Shown one piece after another: positions 1 through 7,558 of a stretch of 37,866 nucleotides of DNA. The notes beneath the pieces are model-generated. The model did not search any database. It saw nothing but the letters and a program-made list of their open reading frames with translations, and was not told where the DNA came from. The first letter of the stretch is position 1. The number at the start of each line of letters is the position of its first letter. The DNA comes from Synergistes sp. (GTDB lineage Bacteria; Synergistota; Synergistia; Synergistales; Synergistaceae), in the NCBI GenBank assembly GCA_030531745.1, contig JAUNMU010000004.1, positions 1 to 37,866 on the forward strand, written 5' to 3'. The position numbers and the translations under genes are program-made.

Positions 1-183
1 GGAACTTAGTTTGTTCACCGAGGCGTATATACATACGTTGGAGCCACAGGCGCGGCCTGACTGTGACGCGGATGGTGCATATAATCAGTGGTTCCCTTGT
101 GCATTTCACGCGGGGCTGATGTATGTTATAATTTTTTCGCGTAGTGCCGATGTAATGTTGTTATAGCGAAAGGTCGTGGGGTT
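1..183. other. Left edge of window, no assigned gene
   Basis: This stretch precedes the first clear gene. A frame on the + strand is open from base 2 to a TAG at 164-166 and could be the tail of a gene cut by the window edge, but its translation resembles nothing I know and it runs through a good promoter -10 element, so I do not call it. GGAAC at the very start could pair with GTTCC near base 93, and CAGGC-GCG-GCCTG forms a small hairpin near 48-60. A structured RNA reaching in from the left is therefore possible but unproven. Confidence 0.3.
124..132 (+). promoter_or_regulatory. Extended -10 promoter for the proC-like/ogt pair
   Basis: TGTTATAAT is a perfect extended -10 element (TGn plus TATAAT), about 50 bases before the first ATG. 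The -35 region at 104-109 (TTTCAC) is poor, as is usual for extended -10 promoters. The same TGnTATAAT form appears before rnpB and pepA in this window. Confidence 0.5.
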
Positions 184-990
184 ATGCAGATAGCTTCAAC
201 TTTGGGATTTATAGGAACGGGCGGAATTACGTCCGCTTTGGTTGAGGGGCTTTTATCGGCCGAGGATTTCAAGGGGAACATTATTCTTTCGGTTCACAAA
301 AACAGAGAAAAGCCCGACAGATTAAAGGCTATGGCTCCCGACAGAGTATCCCTTTCATATTCAAACCAAGAGATAGCGGACAGCGCAGACGTAGTATTCG
401 TAGCTGTTCTGCCGCAAGATCATAAGGATGTTGTTACTTCTCTCACGTTCACACCGGATAAGCACATTGTTCAGATCTCAGGCGGGATACAGCTTGACGA
501 AACAAGGTCTTTCTACGATCCGGCAACTCTTCTGTCACGCGCTGTACCGCTGCCTTTTACCGCAAGACGCATGGGACCTGTCCTTTTATATGGCAATGAT
601 TTGCTCGTGAAAAATTTGTTTGCAATGATCGGCACCGTAGTAGAGGTCAAGCACGAAGCTGAGCTTTGTGTCTTAGGTCCCGTGACGGGTATGATGGTGC
701 CTTATTACGGACTTCTTGCCGAATATGTAAAGTGGGGTATGGAAAAAGGTTTGGATTTCCGCACCGCGCTTGATTACTGTTGCTGCATGAACGAAGCTCT
801 GTCATCATTTATGCGTACCGACTGCGGCAGCGATATTGAAAAATTTCTCAACGACAACACAACTCCGGGCGGAGTGAACGAACTGGGACTTGATCTCATG
901 CGTTCGCAGAACGCATATAACTATTGGAAAGATACGCTGGATAAACTATATGTACGTTATAATTCTCTTGATAAAGCACCTAACTCATAG
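184..990 (+). CDS. ProC-like pyrroline-5-carboxylate reductase family protein
   Basis: This 268-residue protein opens with a Rossmann NAD(P)-binding motif (GFIGTGGI, residues 8-15). Near the end it carries TTPGGVNELGL, which corresponds to the SPGGTT signature of the P5CR dimerisation domain. The family reduces pyrroline-5-carboxylate to proline with NAD(P)H in the cytoplasm. Overall similarity to canonical ProC is loose, and a cysteine cluster (CCCM, about residue 199) sits in the helical domain, so it may be a divergent paralogue acting on another imino acid. The ATG at 184 follows a purine-rich stretch (AAAGG and GTGGGG). The ogt gene starts 6 bases after its stop, so the two are probably cotranscribed from the promoter at 124-132. 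Family is secure; substrate is not. Confidence 0.75.
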   Translation: MQIASTLGFIGTGGITSALVEGLLSAEDFKGNIILSVHKNREKPDRLKAMAPDRVSLSYSNQEIADSADVVFVAVLPQDHKDVVTSLTFTPDKHIVQISGGIQLDETRSFYDPATLLSRAVPLPFTARRMGPVLLYGNDLLVKNLFAMIGTVVEVKHEAELCVLGPVTGMMVPYYGLLAEYVKWGMEKGLDFRTALDYCCCMNEALSSFMRTDCGSDIEKFLNDNTTPGGVNELGLDLMRSQNAYNYWKDTLDKLYVRYNSLDKAPNS

Positions 991-996
991 CAGATC

Positions 997-1485
997 ATGA
1001 CAAAAAATTATATGCTGTGCAGCTTTGACGGAATAGGAAAGATATTGCTTGAAGAAAGAGCCGGTTTTCTGACAGGGCTCTTTTTTGAAAGAAGCCGTTC
1101 ATACACGAAAGATAATATAAAGCTCTGCGAAAGCGATCTGCTGAAAGCGACAGCAAAAGAGCTGAATGAGTATTTCAGCGGTATACGCAGGACGTTTGAC
1201 GTTCCCATCGCGCCTGAAGGTACAACATTTCAGATGCGCTGTTGGGAGGCACTTTTACAAATTCCCTACGGAGAAACGCGCACATACGGAGATATAGCTC
1301 GCACCATCGGCTCACCCAAAGGCTTTAGGGCAGTCGGTATGGCAAACAACAGAAATCCTATTGCGATCATTATTCCGTGTCACAGGGTAATAGGTGCTGA
1401 CGGTTCTCTGACGGGGTTCGGCGGAGGTTTGGAGGTTAAAAATTTTCTGCTCTCTCTTGAAAAAAAGCATCTTACGAAAAAATAA
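997..1485 (+). CDS. ogt: Methylated-DNA-[protein]-cysteine S-methyltransferase
   Basis: This 162-residue suicide repair protein transfers the alkyl group from O6-alkylguanine in DNA to its own cysteine. The active-site motif PCHRVIG is intact, with the acceptor cysteine at residue 128. The helix-turn-helix part (YGETRTYGDIA, then RAVGMANNRNP) and the C-terminal GFGGG turn are typical of the DNA-binding domain. Length matches short Ogt proteins without an AdaA-type regulatory domain. The start ATG at 997 has only a weak ribosome site, which fits coupling to the proC-like gene 6 bases upstream. Its TAA forms the edge of the terminator stem at 1484-1522. Confidence 0.92.
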   Translation: MTKNYMLCSFDGIGKILLEERAGFLTGLFFERSRSYTKDNIKLCESDLLKATAKELNEYFSGIRRTFDVPIAPEGTTFQMRCWEALLQIPYGETRTYGDIARTIGSPKGFRAVGMANNRNPIAIIIPCHRVIGADGSLTGFGGGLEVKNFLLSLEKKHLTKK

Positions 1486-1522
1486 AGGACAGCCGCAGCA
1501 TCGTTTTCTGCGGCTATCCTTT
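1484..1522. terminator. Bidirectional hairpin terminator between ogt and the aminotransferase pair
   Basis: Arms 1484-1498 and 1508-1522 pair at 14 of 15 positions around a 9-base loop (AAAGGACAGCCGCAG against CTGCGGCTATCCTTT). On the minus strand the stem is followed by a T-rich tract (TTTATTTTTTC), a good terminator for the aminotransferase transcript. On the + strand the tail is weaker (TTTATGTAT). The two converging transcripts share it. Confidence 0.8.
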
Positions 1523-1542
1523 ATGTATCGCATATATATTTT

Positions 1543-2706
1543 TTACAGGACTTCGGCGAGCCTTTTTATGCCCTCGCGTATCATTTCGGGCGTTGAGTTT
1601 GTATAGTTAAGTCTGAATGTATTGACACCATGCTTGCCGACATAGAACGGATCGCCCGGGACAAACGCGACTTTCTTTTCCATCGCCTTATAGAACAGGT
1701 CAAGAGCCGACTTGCCTTCCGGCAAAGTTACCCAAATGAACATACCGCCCTCAGGCTGCGTGTATTTTACATATTTGGGGAAGTATTCTTCCATTGCCGC
1801 AAGCATTGCATCTGACTGCTCTTTGTAGAGAGCCGTTATTTTGCTGATATGATCTTTCAGCGCATTGTGTTCAAGATATTCGGCAACAAGATATTGCGAG
1901 AATATGTTTGAATGAAGATCACTTGACTGCTTTGCTGTTATGAGGTGTGTCATAAGCTCGTTGTCCTGAGTTATGATATAACCGATTCTCATACCCGGGG
2001 TCACTGTCTTTGAAAATGTGCCGAGCAGCACACTGCGGTCAAAGCGTCCTGCGCCTATGTAGGGCAGATTTCCCCCCTTAAAGCGAAGTTCTCCGTACGG
2101 GTCATCTTCAATAAGGACAACATCGTATTTCTTAAAGAGTTCACAAATTTTTTCGCGGCGTTCCTTTGAATATGTAAGACCGGTAGGGTTCTGGAAGTTA
2201 GGTACAAGATACGCAAATTTCACACGATCCTGCTTTAGTGCCGCTTCAAGCCGGTCAAGGTTAAGACCGTCATCTTCAAGCGTCACGGGGATAAATTCCG
2301 GTTCAAACATCATAAAGGCCTGTATCGCGCCAAGGTAGCCCGGCTCCTCTATTATAACTTTATCACCGGGATTGAGAAGAACTTTGCCCATGAGGTCAAG
2401 CGCCTGTTGGGAACCGGTCAGGATGAGCACATTTTCGGGCTTAATATCAAGTCCGAAGTTTGCGTTATATTTATCCGCTATGATCTGACGGAGCTTAAGG
2501 TAGCCCTGTGTGGTTGAATACTGGAAAACTTTCGCACCGTACTTGTCAATTATGTCGCACGATGCCTTTTTCAGTGCTTCCTGCGGAAATGAAATAGGAT
2601 TCGGCAGACCGCCCGCAAATGATATTATTGACGGGTCTTCGGTAACTTTCAGTATGTCTCTTATAAATGATGACGGTGTCTCTAAAATTCTCTTTGAGTA
2701 GCGCAT
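1543..2706 (-). CDS. PLP-dependent class I/II aminotransferase (2-aminoadipate/LysN-like)
   Basis: This fold-type I aminotransferase has 387 residues. The Schiff-base lysine is K233 in GTFSKTVTPGMRIGY. NPTG near residue 173 and DDPY near 201 are the usual PLP-contacting motifs. FAGGLPNPISFP near the N terminus and a C-terminal LNYTN are typical of the subgroup that includes 2-aminoadipate and aromatic or branched-chain aminotransferases, without the GntR domain of MocR regulators. The ATG at 2706 is preceded by GAGGAG at 11 bases. It lies 53 bases after the second aminotransferase and is probably cotranscribed with it. Substrate cannot be read from sequence. Confidence 0.85.
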   Translation of the reverse strand: MRYSKRILETPSSFIRDILKVTEDPSIISFAGGLPNPISFPQEALKKASCDIIDKYGAKVFQYSTTQGYLKLRQIIADKYNANFGLDIKPENVLILTGSQQALDLMGKVLLNPGDKVIIEEPGYLGAIQAFMMFEPEFIPVTLEDDGLNLDRLEAALKQDRVKFAYLVPNFQNPTGLTYSKERREKICELFKKYDVVLIEDDPYGELRFKGGNLPYIGAGRFDRSVLLGTFSKTVTPGMRIGYIITQDNELMTHLITAKQSSDLHSNIFSQYLVAEYLEHNALKDHISKITALYKEQSDAMLAAMEEYFPKYVKYTQPEGGMFIWVTLPEGKSALDLFYKAMEKKVAFVPGDPFYVGKHGVNTFRLNYTNSTPEMIREGIKRLAEVL

Positions 2707-2759
2707 TGCGCATCACTCTCCTCATACATTGATCTGTCTCTCGTTTTATTGCAGCGAGA

Positions 2760-3902
2760 CTACTTTTTTATTTCGTTCAGTTTTGACTGAATGTCCTCTA
2801 TGAGTTCGTTGAATACTCCAAGCACCTCTGCAAAGTCACGACGTCCGAGACCGATACGGAAATGATTCGTCGTAAGGCTGTAGGAGCGTTCGCCTATTAT
2901 CATAAGCCCCTTCTCTTCAATCGCCCTTTCGCAGAGTTCCGTGATGTCAAACGGCGGCAAAAGACGCGGGAATGCCGTTGCCCCACCGTTTGGCTGAATC
3001 CAGTGGAAGAGATTCTTATGCTTTTTGAAGAAAGCCTCCGCGATCACAAGGTTGTCAAGGACGATTTTATGGTTGCGCTGCAGCAGATCATCTGCGTTCC
3101 TCATTGCGATCGTTGCAAGGATCTCGCCCGGAGTGTTGTTGCAAAGTGTCGTATAGTCCTTGTATGCGGCACATTCATCAAGAAGTTGATGATTTTTGGA
3201 GACAAGCCAGCCAATTCTCGTGCCGGGCAGTCCGTATTTGCTGAGGCCACCAACAACAGCGGCACGCGGATATATATCCGCAAGTGAAGGAAGTGCCGCG
3301 CCCGGGTCATGTTCCATGCCTCTGTATGTCTCTTCGTTAAATACCCATGTACCCATTCTGTCGGCAATGTTGAGAATCCTGTCAAGCTCTGTGTGTACAG
3401 GAATATAACCTGTAGGATTGTTCGGGATATTCATGACAAGCAACTTTGTTTTGTGAGAGATGTTTTCGGCAAGGAAATTGACATCAAGATGCCAGCCCCA
3501 TGTTGTTGATTCAAGCGGCCATTTTATGACCTTGCAGCCCAACGCACGGGGAATCTCGTACAACGATGGCAGACACGGAGTCATAACTATCACTTCGTCG
3601 CCCTCATCAAGCAAATTGTTCATAAAGACAAAGATAGCCTCTTCCGGCACAGCCTCAAGAATGTCTGACGGACGTATTGAGACGTAGCGTCTGGAAATTG
3701 CCTCGCGAAGCGGCTTAAAACCGCTTTGATCCTTCGGATAGCCAAGTACAAGATTCTCCCACCATCCGCGACATTCGTCATCAGCCATAGCGAGGATCTC
3801 CCGCATTGAGCAGCCCTCACAAGAAGAATTGCTTAAGAAATATTTCGTTTGACCTTTGTAGCGTGCAAAAAGTCTCTCAAGTTTGAACGTCTTTATCTTC
3901 AT
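2760..3902 (-). CDS. PLP-dependent class I/II aminotransferase
   Basis: This 380-residue aminotransferase belongs to a different subgroup from its neighbour. The PLP lysine is K222 in GGLSKYGLPGTRIGW, and NNPTGYIP near residue 161 is the substrate/cofactor loop. The N terminus (SNSSCEGCSMREIL, about 24-37) replaces the more usual glycine-rich entrance loop and has two cysteines three residues apart. It is vaguely reminiscent of the capreomycidine-synthase-like group of aminotransferases, but I cannot assign a substrate. A strong ribosome site (GGGAGGAG) precedes the ATG. It has its own -10 at 3970-3975 and heads a likely two-gene operon. Confidence 0.82.
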   Translation of the reverse strand: MKIKTFKLERLFARYKGQTKYFLSNSSCEGCSMREILAMADDECRGWWENLVLGYPKDQSGFKPLREAISRRYVSIRPSDILEAVPEEAIFVFMNNLLDEGDEVIVMTPCLPSLYEIPRALGCKVIKWPLESTTWGWHLDVNFLAENISHKTKLLVMNIPNNPTGYIPVHTELDRILNIADRMGTWVFNEETYRGMEHDPGAALPSLADIYPRAAVVGGLSKYGLPGTRIGWLVSKNHQLLDECAAYKDYTTLCNNTPGEILATIAMRNADDLLQRNHKIVLDNLVIAEAFFKKHKNLFHWIQPNGGATAFPRLLPPFDITELCERAIEEKGLMIIGERSYSLTTNHFRIGLGRRDFAEVLGVFNELIEDIQSKLNEIKK

Positions 3903-3969
3903 TGAAGATCTCCTCCCTTTATGGCACTATCGCGGCAAGCTATAAATACAAGCCGCATCATCCCTATCA

Positions 3970-3975
3970 ATTATA
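3970..3975 (-). promoter_or_regulatory. Promoter -10 box for the aminotransferase pair
   Basis: A perfect TATAAT on the minus strand lies about 68 bases before the aminotransferase ATG. The -35 position (TTACAC, 16-base spacer) is poor. A 7-base inverted repeat, GTTTTTA (3979-3985) and TAAAAAC (4007-4013), brackets the -35 area and could be an operator. Confidence 0.5.
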
Positions 3976-4057
3976 ACTGTTTTTACGCACTGTGTAATCC
4001 CCGAAATAAAAACCACAAATAAACAATCGTCACCTAATACAGATTAAAATAACGTAA

Positions 4058-4090
4058 ATATGTGATATTTATTATTTATATATCACATAT
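4058..4090. repeat. Perfect 11-bp inverted repeat in an AT-rich intergenic region
   Basis: ATATGTGATAT (4058-4068) and ATATCACATAT (4080-4090) are exact inverted repeats separated by 11 bases. The surrounding 3903-4187 gap is strongly AT-rich and holds no gene. The repeat sits about 85-115 bases upstream of the aminotransferase -10 and about 100 bases after mogA. It lacks a T tract, so a regulator binding site fits better than a terminator. Confidence 0.5.
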
Positions 4091-4187
4091 AACGATAATA
4101 GCTGGATAATATAAATACTATATCCAAAAACACAATAAAAACAGGCAAATACGACGAACAACAAATCAGCACGGAGCAACTCTGTTC

Positions 4188-5012
4188 TTAATGACCGTGA
4201 TGGTGATGCCCGCCGCACTCCGATGACTCACCGGTCAGAGTTTCAACCGCGTGGCGAAGTGCACCCGAAATCGCGTTAAAGCACTGCGATACAGCACGCA
4301 TACTTCCCGGAAATGCTATTATAAGAGACCGTTCCTTAATCACCGCAAGCGATCTTGTCAGAAATGCACGCGGAGTGTATTTAAGTGTTTCCATGCGCAT
4401 TGTCTCTCCGAAGCCAGGGACGACTTTATCCGCAATGCTCATAAGTGCTTCCGGCGTGTTGTCACGCGGTGAAAGCCCCGTGCCTCCGGTCGTTAAAATC
4501 AAGTTTATGCCGCGGCTCACCCACTCTTCAATGACGGATGTAATCTCAGTCTGCTCGTCCGCAACGATTGTCGCATCTTCCGTAACGCAGCCCATAAGAT
4601 AAGCAAGACGCTCAAGCTCCGGCCCTGCCGTATCCTCACGTTCACCGCGGCTGCCTTTGTCACTAACCGTAAGGACTGCTGTTCTTATAGGTTTCCATAT
4701 TTCAACCTTTTCCGAGACACCGAGAAAACCTGCCGTACACACCTTAAATGTTTGCTCAGCTTCGCTCCACCGCAGAAGTGCCCCACCGTTTTGCACATTC
4801 AGGAAGCAGCCGTCACGAATATCCGCATCCGGCGGCAAAACGATCGTCATAGCATCTTCAAATTCTCCGCAGTCGGTGTTTTCTCCCGCCCGCGCAAATT
4901 TTACGCGGATTTGAACATCATTTATGCAGGTAAAACCGTCATGATTCGTATGTATGTAGCAAAGTGTGTGATCTCCGATAAGTTTAGGCGCCCAAAGACG
5001 TAAAATTCTCAT
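4188..5012 (-). CDS. mogA: MogA/MoaB-type molybdopterin adenylyltransferase with an extra N-terminal domain
   Basis: Residues about 110-260 form a MogA/MoaB domain, with VLTVSDKGSRGERED at its start and the catalytic TGGTGLSPRDNTPEA (about 175-189). The family adenylates molybdopterin before MoeA inserts the metal. Residues 1-109 are an additional, apparently beta-rich domain that I do not recognise. It holds the place where a MOSC domain might be expected but lacks clear MOSC motifs. The protein ends in a histidine-rich tail (HHHHGH, 269-274), a plausible metal-binding site. Total length is 274 residues against about 165-195 for plain MogA. GGAGG lies 7 bases before the ATG. It is the last cofactor gene, 47 bases after cstA. 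Confidence 0.85.
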   Translation of the reverse strand: MRILRLWAPKLIGDHTLCYIHTNHDGFTCINDVQIRVKFARAGENTDCGEFEDAMTIVLPPDADIRDGCFLNVQNGGALLRWSEAEQTFKVCTAGFLGVSEKVEIWKPIRTAVLTVSDKGSRGEREDTAGPELERLAYLMGCVTEDATIVADEQTEITSVIEEWVSRGINLILTTGGTGLSPRDNTPEALMSIADKVVPGFGETMRMETLKYTPRAFLTRSLAVIKERSLIIAFPGSMRAVSQCFNAISGALRHAVETLTGESSECGGHHHHGH

Positions 5013-5059
5013 TTATATTCCTCCAAATTTTTAGGCGAAAATCCTTTTCTCCGTATCCG

Positions 5060-6505
5060 CTATTTTTCAAGCTGTGACATTTTGCCGACTTTCTTCAGGA
5101 AAAGCGCAAGAAAGACGACAGAGAGCACGATTCCAATGCCCACGGAAATATTATAGGCAAGCCCGTCACTGACTCCGAGCAGTCTCCACACGCCGCCAAC
5201 ACATTCACGCGAGTAAAAGAAATACGCCGTGGTAAGCGCTGTCATAAATACCGCCGGCACAACGCAACACAGCCAATTCTTGCCGTTATATGCAAGGCAG
5301 CAGGCAAACGCCCAAAGAGAGAACGTTGCAAGAGTCTGATTCGCCCATGACGCATACCTCCACAACACGCCATAATCTACATGACATCCGACGGCACCTA
5401 TAGCAAGGATAGGAACAGTAAGCATAAAGCGGTTTTTCACACTTGTCTGCTTTATGTCAAACCAGTCAGCTATAGAAAGGCGAACTGCACGGAATGCCGT
5501 GTCTCCGGAAGAAACGGGGCACACAATGATTCCAAGCATTGCAAGCACACAACCGACACGCCCCATTGTTGTTTGACAGATGTGATAGACGACTGCGCTG
5601 CAGCCGCCGCCGGCTTCAAGAAGTGCCTGCGAACTTTCATAGCACGACACACCGGCAGCCGCCCATACGAGAGCGATAACGCCCTCGCATATCATAGCAC
5701 CGGCAAAGACTATGCGCCCATCATACTCGGATTTTATACACCTTGACATCATGGGAGACTGCGTCCCGTGAAAGCCCGAAACAGCTCCGCATGCTACAGT
5801 TATGAACATAAACGGCCATACGGGCAATTTTTCTGCGTGCATATTACGAAAGCTATCCCATAACTCAGGCATTGCAAACTCGCCCGAAAAGAGCAGCGAA
5901 CCTGAAATTCCCACGATAGTAATTATCAGACACAGGCCGAAGAGCGGATAAACTCTGCCTATAAGTTTGTCAACGGGCAGAAATGTCGCCACAAAGTAAT
6001 AGGCAAGTATGACCCACAGCCAAAATGCAGCATCAAACCATTCAGGCGTGAGAAGCGCAAGCAATCCCGCGGGAGAAACACTGAATACAATGCCTATCAA
6101 TATGAGCAGAATAACAGAGAATATTCTCATAACGGTTTTTATTTTGTTGCCGAGATAAAAACCTACAATTTCGGCTATACTCGCACCGACATGCCGCACG
6201 GAGACCATTCCCGACATATAGTCGTGAACAGATCCGGCAAAGACACACCCAAGCACGATCCAAAGATACACTACAGGACCGAATATCGCGCCGCTCAGCG
6301 CGCCAAAAATCGGCCCCGTGCCGGCAATGTTAAGAAGCTGTATGAGAAATATCTTCCATGTCGGCATAGGGACATAGTCAGTACCGTCATTCACCAACAT
6401 CGCCGGAGTCTTTCTGTCATCCGGCCCGAAGTTTTCTTCAATGAGCCTGACATAAAAAACATATCCCAATATAAGGAGCAAAAACGCCGCTACAAAACTG
6501 ATCAT
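5060..6505 (-). CDS. cstA: CstA-family carbon starvation protein (short form)
   Basis: This polytopic inner-membrane protein has about 12 or more hydrophobic segments and matches the CstA family, whose members import pyruvate or peptides. Recognisable parts are the GTGPIFGALSGAIFGPVVYL stretch, VRHVGASIAEIVG, and the CGAVSGFHGTQSPMMSRC segment. At 481 residues it is the short form, compared with about 700 in E. coli CstA. I chose ATG 6505 over an in-frame TTG at 6520 because GGGGTGGG lies just before the ATG. A good promoter at 6531-6559 suggests it is expressed separately from the moa genes upstream. Why a nutrient carrier sits between moaC and mogA is unclear. Confidence 0.88.
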   Translation of the reverse strand: MISFVAAFLLLILGYVFYVRLIEENFGPDDRKTPAMLVNDGTDYVPMPTWKIFLIQLLNIAGTGPIFGALSGAIFGPVVYLWIVLGCVFAGSVHDYMSGMVSVRHVGASIAEIVGFYLGNKIKTVMRIFSVILLILIGIVFSVSPAGLLALLTPEWFDAAFWLWVILAYYFVATFLPVDKLIGRVYPLFGLCLIITIVGISGSLLFSGEFAMPELWDSFRNMHAEKLPVWPFMFITVACGAVSGFHGTQSPMMSRCIKSEYDGRIVFAGAMICEGVIALVWAAAGVSCYESSQALLEAGGGCSAVVYHICQTTMGRVGCVLAMLGIIVCPVSSGDTAFRAVRLSIADWFDIKQTSVKNRFMLTVPILAIGAVGCHVDYGVLWRYASWANQTLATFSLWAFACCLAYNGKNWLCCVVPAVFMTALTTAYFFYSRECVGGVWRLLGVSDGLAYNISVGIGIVLSVVFLALFLKKVGKMSQLEK

Positions 6506-6530
6506 AAGCCCACCCCACAATCACACAAAA

Positions 6531-6559
6531 ATAATAATCGGTTTTATGAAATGTGTAAA
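6531..6559 (-). promoter_or_regulatory. Sigma-70-type promoter for cstA-mogA
   Basis: On the minus strand TTTACA (6559-6554) and TATTAT (6536-6531) are separated by exactly 17 bases, and each matches consensus at 5 of 6 positions. It lies in the 72-base gap before the cstA ATG and would give a leader of about 20 bases. Confidence 0.6.
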
Positions 6560-6577
6560 CTCACCATCCGCAATGTC

Positions 6578-7051
6578 TCAGCCTTTGCTGACTTTGCACG
6601 TCATTTCGCATACGGACAGACGCATTACGGCGGTGCGCTCAAGCACCTGCGGCGGAAAATCCCAATCGCTTTTTTCGGAGTAGTGCGACATCATGATATT
6701 CAATGCACGCGATTTTTCTGCAAAATCGTCTATGATCTCTATTGTGCCCCTGCCGATTATGCTCTTATATCTGAATGAAAAATTGCACGCATCTTCACTT
6801 GTTACAAGAGAATGTCCTGTGTCCATTTCAAAGCCCACATTCGGATTCCTGCGCATCAATTCAATTTTTTTGCCGACAGGCGCACCGTGAAAGTACAAAT
6901 CAATGTGACCGTCTCTTGCCGTGTATCCGAAATTAAGGGGCACTATATAAATATTCTCTCCGTCATGCAGACCTATACGGCAGCAGTCACATTCTTCAAT
7001 TATTTTTATAATTTCCGCAACGTCTGTTACTTCTTTCTCTTTTCTGCGCAT
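6578..7051 (-). CDS. Pyridoxamine 5'-phosphate oxidase-like FMN-binding protein (NimA type)
   Basis: This 157-residue protein matches the split-barrel flavin-binding fold of the NimA/5-nitroimidazole reductase branch. The cues are CRIGLHDGENIYIVPLNFGY near the N terminus, the LYFHGAPVGKKIELMRRNP helix, and SVVGRG-like SIIGRGTIE in the last strands. Members bind FMN or haem and act as small cytoplasmic reductases or stress proteins. Its ATG follows the moaC stop with no gap (TAA then ATG), so it is the last gene of the moa transcript and translationally coupled. A role in cofactor synthesis is only suggested by position. Confidence 0.82.
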   Translation of the reverse strand: MRRKEKEVTDVAEIIKIIEECDCCRIGLHDGENIYIVPLNFGYTARDGHIDLYFHGAPVGKKIELMRRNPNVGFEMDTGHSLVTSEDACNFSFRYKSIIGRGTIEIIDDFAEKSRALNIMMSHYSEKSDWDFPPQVLERTAVMRLSVCEMTCKVSKG

Positions 7052-7555
7052 TTATATATTCTCTTTCCCTTCGCGGTAATCTTCCGCACACCATGTTCCG
7101 CTCTTGCCGCCTGTCTTTTTAAGCAGACGTATATCTTTTATTATCATACCTTTGTCAATTCCCTTGCACATATCATAGAAAGTAAGTGCCGCTATGCTGA
7201 CTCCGGTCAGTGCTTCCATTTCCACACCGGTAACCTCTGTTGCCGATGCCTCACAGGTTATTCTCACCGCTTGCCTCTCAGGTACAAGATCGCAGCGCGT
7301 CTTTATATTGTCAATGCGTATCGTGTGACACAGAGGAATCATATTGGGCGTTCTCTTTGCCCCCATTATCCCGCCAAGTTCAGCAATGCGGAATGGATCG
7401 CCTTTTTTAACGCCTCCCTGCGATACGGTTTTGAAAATTTCCTCCGGCAGATAGACCCAACCCTCTGCCAAAGCAACTCTTTTTGTTACGTCTTTACCGC
7501 TCACATCAACAAGTGTAGGACGTCCATCTCTGTCAAAGTGTGTATATTCTCCCAT
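7052..7555 (-). CDS. moaC: Cyclic pyranopterin monophosphate synthase
   Basis: MoaC converts the 3',8-cyclo-GTP made by MoaA to cyclic pyranopterin monophosphate, the first committed molybdopterin intermediate. The 167 residues carry the family hallmarks: PLCHTI (about 74-79), GVEMEALTGVS (about 109-119), DMCKGID (about 127-133) and KKTGGKSG near the end. It lies 3 bases after moaA, and its stop abuts the flavoprotein start. Length and motifs are normal. Confidence 0.95.
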   Translation of the reverse strand: MGEYTHFDRDGRPTLVDVSGKDVTKRVALAEGWVYLPEEIFKTVSQGGVKKGDPFRIAELGGIMGAKRTPNMIPLCHTIRIDNIKTRCDLVPERQAVRITCEASATEVTGVEMEALTGVSIAALTFYDMCKGIDKGMIIKDIRLLKKTGGKSGTWCAEDYREGKENI

Positions 7556-7558
7556 TGT

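Noticed and set aside
2-166. Open frame at the left edge that could be a gene tail
   Set aside because: It runs across a perfect extended -10 promoter and its translation resembles no family I know; the window edge hides the rest.
4058-4090. CRP/FNR-type binding site
   Set aside because: The TGTGA and TCACA arms are 17 bases apart, not the 6 (or 4) required for these regulators.
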